Assembly: GCF_022374895.2 (NCBI RefSeq)
Contig: NZ_CP092423.2
Coordinates: forward strand, 558,001 to 622,000
Source: Mycobacterium lentiflavum
GTDB taxonomy: Bacteria; Actinomycetota; Actinomycetes; Mycobacteriales; Mycobacteriaceae
Length of the DNA stretch: 64,000 bases
Reading direction: 5' to 3'
Shown: positions 60,732 through 64,000 of the stretch, in pieces
How the letters are laid out: the number at the start of each line of letters is the position of its first letter
Position numbering within the stretch: position 1 is the first letter of the stretch
The notes under the pieces: generated by a model
What the model saw: the letters and a program-made list of their open reading frames with translations, nothing else
Databases searched by the model: none
What the model was told of the DNA's origin: nothing
Position numbers and translations under genes: made by a program

Positions 60732-61229
60732 TTAGGGGATCGCGGGGATGGTGGTCGGTAGCCACGATGGCCAGTGATGCCGACGCGTCGGTTCTTGGCG
60801 CGTGGGTTGTGGTGCCGGCGCGACCGCAGTGCTGGTGGTCGGCGGCTCAGTCGTGGCGGTTGTGGTGGTCGGCGCTGTGGTCGTCGTGGGGGGCGTCGTC
60901 GTGCTGGTGGTGGTGGTCGGCGCCGTCGTGGTGGTCGTCGGGTGGGTGCTGGGGGCGTTACCGGTGCCCTTGTCTCCGATGAGCTCGATGATGCCGTAGA
61001 CGATCAGGGCGATCAGGATCAGAACGGACAGGCCCCAGATGAGGAGCCCCACCGGCTTGCGGTACCACGGGGTGGGCTCGGTGTCCTCGTCGAAAGGATG
61101 GAGCGGGGGGTCCGCCGGGTCGGGCTGATCGGGCGCAGGCGGCGGTTCACCGGCGGGCGGGTGCTCGCCCCTGCCGACGTCTCGATACCGCGTCGGCTCA
61201 TTGTTGAAGTCGTCCGGTGGGCCTGCCAC
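60732..61229 (-). CDS. Small bitopic membrane protein with Thr/Pro-rich tail, paralogue
   Basis: The protein has 165 residues. A cytosolic Pro/Asp-rich N-terminus (NNEPTRYRDVGRGEHPP, later PFDEDTEPTPWYRKP) is followed by a helix (LLIWGLSVLILIALIVYGII) very like that of the 60140 protein, including the IALIV core and the following IxLI. Then comes a Thr-rich tail (TTTTTAPTTTTSTTTPPT) ending PSWLPTTIPAIP. GTG 61229 opens MAGPPDDF and is preferred; the longer frame reaches into lpqJ. Gene order lpqJ, this gene, 60140 gene, Hsp70-like gene suggests one transcript. Confidence 0.75.
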   Translation of the reverse strand: MAGPPDDFNNEPTRYRDVGRGEHPPAGEPPPAPDQPDPADPPLHPFDEDTEPTPWYRKPVGLLIWGLSVLILIALIVYGIIELIGDKGTGNAPSTHPTTTTTAPTTTTSTTTPPTTTTAPTTTTATTEPPTTSTAVAPAPQPTRQEPTRRHHWPSWLPTTIPAIP

Positions 61230-61252
61230 GGCACCGATCGTACTGACCGGCG

Positions 61253-61837
61253 TCAGAAGGTGGTGACCTTCTCCACGCTTACGAACATGCCGTGCCCGGT
61301 GCGCCCGTTGGTGAACTTGGTGCCGGCCTCGGATGCCTCGATCGTCCAGCCCTGCGCGTCGTAGGTCTTGTAGTCGATCGGGACGGTGGGAATGGCGCCC
61401 AGATTGCCCAGCACCCACTGCACGGATCCGGCAGAGGTGATGTGGACGCCGTTGGCGTGTTCACCATCCTGCATGGGCGAGTCGGTGAACGGTGCCTCGC
61501 ATCCGACGCTGTCCTTGTTGATTTGGCAGCGCGTGACGCCGGACTTGGTCTCGATGAAGACGTAGCCGTTCTGGTCTGGCGGTAGCGGGATGGCGCCGGC
61601 CGGTGCGTTCGGGTTGACCGGCGTTGTCGGTGGGATCCCGGTGGGGTTCGACGGCGCGGCGCTCGGGCGCGGAGCGGGAAATGCGGGTTCGGTCGGTCCG
61701 GCGCCCGGCGCGGCGACCGGCCTGCCCTCGATGACGGACGAACAGCCGTTGATCAGCATCGGACTAAGCACCAATACGGGCGAAAGCAGCAAGGTTCCGC
61801 CGGCCAGACTCCACCGTGTCCTCTGCGAAAACCGCAC
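61253..61837 (-). CDS. lpqJ: Lipoprotein LpqJ
   Basis: A 194-residue lipoprotein. The signal (SLAGGTLLLSPVLVLSPMLI) ends in the lipobox LINGCSS, so the mature protein starts at that Cys with a diacylglyceryl anchor. A Pro-rich linker (PAFPAPRPSAAPSNPTGIPP) precedes a C-terminal beta domain with two Cys (GVTRCQINKDSVGCEAPF). That pattern is shared by a family of mycobacterial exported proteins. Position equals Rv0344c. It is the first gene of the minus-strand operon leading to the second Hsp70-like gene. Function unknown. Confidence 0.88.
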   Translation of the reverse strand: MRFSQRTRWSLAGGTLLLSPVLVLSPMLINGCSSVIEGRPVAAPGAGPTEPAFPAPRPSAAPSNPTGIPPTTPVNPNAPAGAIPLPPDQNGYVFIETKSGVTRCQINKDSVGCEAPFTDSPMQDGEHANGVHITSAGSVQWVLGNLGAIPTVPIDYKTYDAQGWTIEASEAGTKFTNGRTGHGMFVSVEKVTTF

Positions 61838-61993
61838 GCGTCGCTCCCGAATCTCGGAGGTATCAGAAGCAGACTACGCAGCAGACGGCGCAATGTGCTG
61901 AGGTGACGCGCGTTTGAAATGTCGCTGATAGCAAAGTGTTATCGCCACGCGGCAGGCGCGTGGCGACGGATTGTCCTGAGGCATCATGGGAGT

Positions 61994-62527
61994 GTGGCGC
62001 AGTTCACCGGAGTGTTGCTGGCCGCGGGCGCCGGCCGCCGGTACGGGAAGCCCAAAGTCTTGGTCGAGGGCTGGCTGGACATCGCGGTCGGGGCGCTGCG
62101 CGACGGGGGGTGTTCCGACGTCGTCCTGGTCTTGGGGGCCGCCGAGGTCGCGGCCCCGCCCGGCGTCACGGCCATCACCGCGCCGCAATGGCACGACGGG
62201 CTCAGCGCGTCGGTGCGCGCCGGGCTGGCCGAGGCCGACCGGATGGGCGCCGACTACGCCGTGGTGCACGTGATCGACACTCCCGACGTGGGCCCCGACG
62301 TCGTCGCGCGGGTGCTCGGCCGCGTCACGGACACCGGGCTGGCGCGCGCGTACTTCGGCGACCGGCCGGGGCATCCGGTGGTTATCGCGCGCCGGCACTG
62401 GCCCGAGGTGCTGGCCCGGATCTCCGGAGACAACGGCGCCGGGACGTATCTGCGCGGCCGCCACGACGTCGAGATCGTCGACTGCGGTGACCTCGCCGGC
62501 GGTCACGACGTCGACGAGCCCGGCTAA
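61994..62527 (+). CDS. MobA/MocA-like nucleotidyltransferase
   Basis: A 177-residue protein with the NTP_transf_3 fold. GVLLAAGAGRRYGKPKVLVE is the nucleotide-binding motif (LAAGxGxRxGxxK). A WHDGLSASVRAGLAEAD segment and HVIDTPDVGPDVVARV follow, and the metal region is FGDRPGHPVVIARRHWPEV. Relatives transfer CMP or GMP to molybdopterin. The usual xanthine-dehydrogenase/CoxL partners are not in the window. GTG 61994 is preferred over the long upstream frame from 61919. Its stop lies 1 base before the convergent amidohydrolase stop. Confidence 0.85.
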   Translation: MAQFTGVLLAAGAGRRYGKPKVLVEGWLDIAVGALRDGGCSDVVLVLGAAEVAAPPGVTAITAPQWHDGLSASVRAGLAEADRMGADYAVVHVIDTPDVGPDVVARVLGRVTDTGLARAYFGDRPGHPVVIARRHWPEVLARISGDNGAGTYLRGRHDVEIVDCGDLAGGHDVDEPG

Positions 62528-62528
62528 G

Positions 62529-63479
62529 TCACAGACCCAGCAGCTTCTCGGCGTTGCGATGGCTGATGCGCGCCCGGTCGTCGTCGCTCAGGGGGAGCCC
62601 GTCCAGGAACGCGCGGGCTGCCTTCATCGACCCGAACGGGTAGTCGGCCGAGAACGCCACTCGGTCGATCCCCACCTGAGCGACCAGATTGGCGTATGTC
62701 GCTTCGTCGTTGAAGTTGGCGAAGGTGTAGTGCACATTGCGTCGCAGGTAGGTGCTGACGGGGTGTTCGAGTCCGGTCAATTCCGGCGTCAGCGTGGCGT
62801 CGAAGCGCGGCAGCATGAACGACGTCGCCTCGCCCATGTGCCCGATCACGATCTGCAACGCCGGGTAGCGGTCGAACACGCCACCGAGAATCAGCCGCAG
62901 CAGATGTGTGGCGGTGTTGATGTGCCAGCCCCAGCCCACCGTCGCGAATGCGAACGTCACCGCGGGGGAGAAACCCGCGTAGCTGGATTCGATGACGCCC
63001 GCCGGCGGGATGGTCGGGTGCAGGTAGATCGGAGCGTGAAGCCGCGCCGCGCGATCGAGAATCGGCTCGAAGAACGGGTCGTCCAGATAGCGACCTTGGC
63101 TGTGTCCGTTGATCACCGCGCCCTTGAAGCCGAGCGTGCGCATCGCCCGCTCCAATTCGTCGGCCGCCGCGTTGGGCGCGCTGATCGGCACGCACGCAAA
63201 GCCCGCCAGCCGCTCGGGGTACCGGGCGACCGCCGCCGCGAGTTCGTCGTTGCAGTCGCGGGCCAGCGGGGCGGCTTCCGAGCCGTCCAGCTGCTCGACA
63301 CCGGGCGCGGCCAGCGACAGCACCGCCAGATCGATACCGGCCTCGTCCATCGCGGCGATGCGGTCGTCGCCGAGATCGGCGATGGCCTCGATCACGCCGG
63401 CGCGCGACGCAAGCCAGCTCCCCGGTCCGCGCAGGAATCCCGCTGTGGCGTAATGCTCTTCGAGTGCGATGGTCCGCAC
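62529..63479 (-). CDS. Amidohydrolase-2 family protein (gamma-resorcylate decarboxylase-like)
   Basis: The protein has 316 residues. TIALEEHYATAGF near the N-terminus gives the Glu-x-His metal pair of the gamma-resorcylate/5-carboxyvanillate decarboxylase group rather than the HxH of hydrolases. Further ligands are IYLHPTIPPAG, IVIGHMGEATS and the Asp in FSADYPFGS. A non-oxidative decarboxylation or hydrolysis of an aromatic or lactone substrate is likely. GTG 63479 has AAGGAGA 5 bases upstream. It is 10 bases downstream of a truncated aldehyde dehydrogenase on the same strand, so the two probably work in one degradative pathway. Confidence 0.87.
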   Translation of the reverse strand: MRTIALEEHYATAGFLRGPGSWLASRAGVIEAIADLGDDRIAAMDEAGIDLAVLSLAAPGVEQLDGSEAAPLARDCNDELAAAVARYPERLAGFACVPISAPNAAADELERAMRTLGFKGAVINGHSQGRYLDDPFFEPILDRAARLHAPIYLHPTIPPAGVIESSYAGFSPAVTFAFATVGWGWHINTATHLLRLILGGVFDRYPALQIVIGHMGEATSFMLPRFDATLTPELTGLEHPVSTYLRRNVHYTFANFNDEATYANLVAQVGIDRVAFSADYPFGSMKAARAFLDGLPLSDDDRARISHRNAEKLLGL

Positions 63480-63489
63480 CGGGTTCTCC

Positions 63490-64000
63490 TTAAGTCTCCA
63501 GCACGCGGCTGGCCGCGGTCCAGTAGGGCAGCTCATCGCGCTTGGCGGCCCACCGAATCGTCTTGGTGTAGCCGTATTCGGCCAGCGTCTCCTCGGCGTG
63601 CTCGCGTCCGAATCCGCTGTGGCCGACCCCGCCGAATCCCGTGCCGATCGCGATCCGGACATAGTTGTTGACGAAGACGGCTCCGGCGCGGATCTGCCGG
63701 CTCACCCGCAACGCGCGGTCGCCGTCCTGAGTGAACACCGCCGCCACCAGTCCGAACGGGGTGCTATTGGCGATCCGCACCGCCTCACCCTCTTCGGTGA
63801 ACGGGATCAGGGTGACGACCGGTCCGAAGATCTCCTCCCGGGCGACCCGCATCCGCGGAGTCACGTCGGTCAGCACGGTGGGCGACACGTAGAACCCGTC
63901 CGCCAGGCGAGGATCGTCGGGCAGCGGCGCCTGGGCGGCGATCCGCGCACCTTCGGCCACCCCGAGTTTGAGGTAGTCCAGCACCTGCTTCTGCTGCGCA
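63490..64000 (-). CDS. Aldehyde dehydrogenase, C-terminal part (truncated by window edge)
   Basis: The last 169 residues of an NAD(P)-dependent aldehyde dehydrogenase. FYVSPTVLTDVTPRMRVARE, EIFGPVVTLIPF (the conserved EEIFGP motif that binds the nicotinamide ribose) and NSTPFGLVAAVFT are diagnostic. VNNYVRIAIGTGFGGVGHSG is close to the usual NxY/PFGGxKxSG loop, with Gly-Val-Gly-His in place of Gly-Xxx-Lys. The catalytic Cys lies beyond the window. It is likely the upstream gene of an operon with the amidohydrolase. Confidence 0.92.
   Translation of the reverse strand, partial: AQQKQVLDYLKLGVAEGARIAAQAPLPDDPRLADGFYVSPTVLTDVTPRMRVAREEIFGPVVTLIPFTEEGEAVRIANSTPFGLVAAVFTQDGDRALRVSRQIRAGAVFVNNYVRIAIGTGFGGVGHSGFGREHAEETLAEYGYTKTIRWAAKRDELPYWTAASRVLET

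Overview
The window is chromosomal DNA from a Mycobacterium, most likely a slow-growing non-tuberculous species. The evidence is the high G+C, the dense GTG starts and the PE-free but clearly mycobacterial gene content. Gene order follows M. tuberculosis from about Rv0308 to Rv0344c (comparison from memory): PAP2 phosphatase, secreted YkuD-fold protein, Rv0311, Rv0312/Rv0313, the DUF3060 protein, GH16 glucanase, Rv0320, dcd, udgA, Rv0332/Rv0333-like genes, rmlA, aspC, Rv0338c, iniR, Rv0340, iniB, iniA, iniC and lpqJ. Several blocks appear to be insertions relative to that order. Species cannot be fixed from the sequence alone.

Layout. 1-7.1 kb: envelope genes, a TetR regulator diverging from an Rv0311-like gene, and a membrane-anchored Hsp70-like protein. 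7.2-17.4 kb: accessory oxidoreductase, a divergent Gly-rich winged-helix/MarR regulator pair with matched operators, GH16 glucanase, a GT-C-like membrane protein, a GAP/Sap-type membrane protein, a HEELH protein, a PAP2-diacylglycerol kinase fusion and a HEAT-like protein. 17.4-22.5 kb: two tandem copies of an MFS transporter fused to two cyclic-nucleotide-binding domains, with an antisense alpha/beta hydrolase between them. 22.7-31.7 kb: secreted proteins, an L,D-transpeptidase, an S1 protease, a diiron protein, an SDR, the first DUF7159-like protein (frameshifted tail), a methyltransferase and an Stf0-like sulfotransferase. 31.8-33.8 kb: a compact electrophile/quinone unit (tautomerase, HxlR regulator, quinone-reductase-like MDR) with a YodB-box-like operator. 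34-44 kb: tRNA-Gly(CCC), an M15-like secreted protein, dcd, two more DUF7159-like proteins, udgA and rmlA. 44-58.4 kb: aspC, the large Fe-S membrane oxidoreductase, iniR, Rv0340 and iniBAC. 58.4-61.8 kb: a convergent operon of lpqJ, two small Thr/Pro-rich membrane proteins and a second Hsp70-like protein. The window ends with a MobA-like transferase, an amidohydrolase and a truncated aldehyde dehydrogenase.

The strongest theme is the cell envelope. Five proteins share one plan: a cytosolic actin/Hsp70-type (ASKHA) domain, one transmembrane helix and a long Pro-rich, often Gly-rich, extracytoplasmic tail. Two keep Hsp70-like nucleotide motifs. Three look like degenerate ASKHA folds. They sit around the iniBAC dynamin-like stress operon and its trehalose-responsive activator IniR, so a linked envelope-sensing or scaffolding system is a reasonable hypothesis, but it is inference. 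No CRISPR array, insertion sequence, prophage or replication origin is visible. The only gene-free stretches above about 200 bases are 9454-9680, 12719-12951, 15967-16323, 23273-23560 and 29305-29545. Apart from the elements listed, I see nothing convincing in them.
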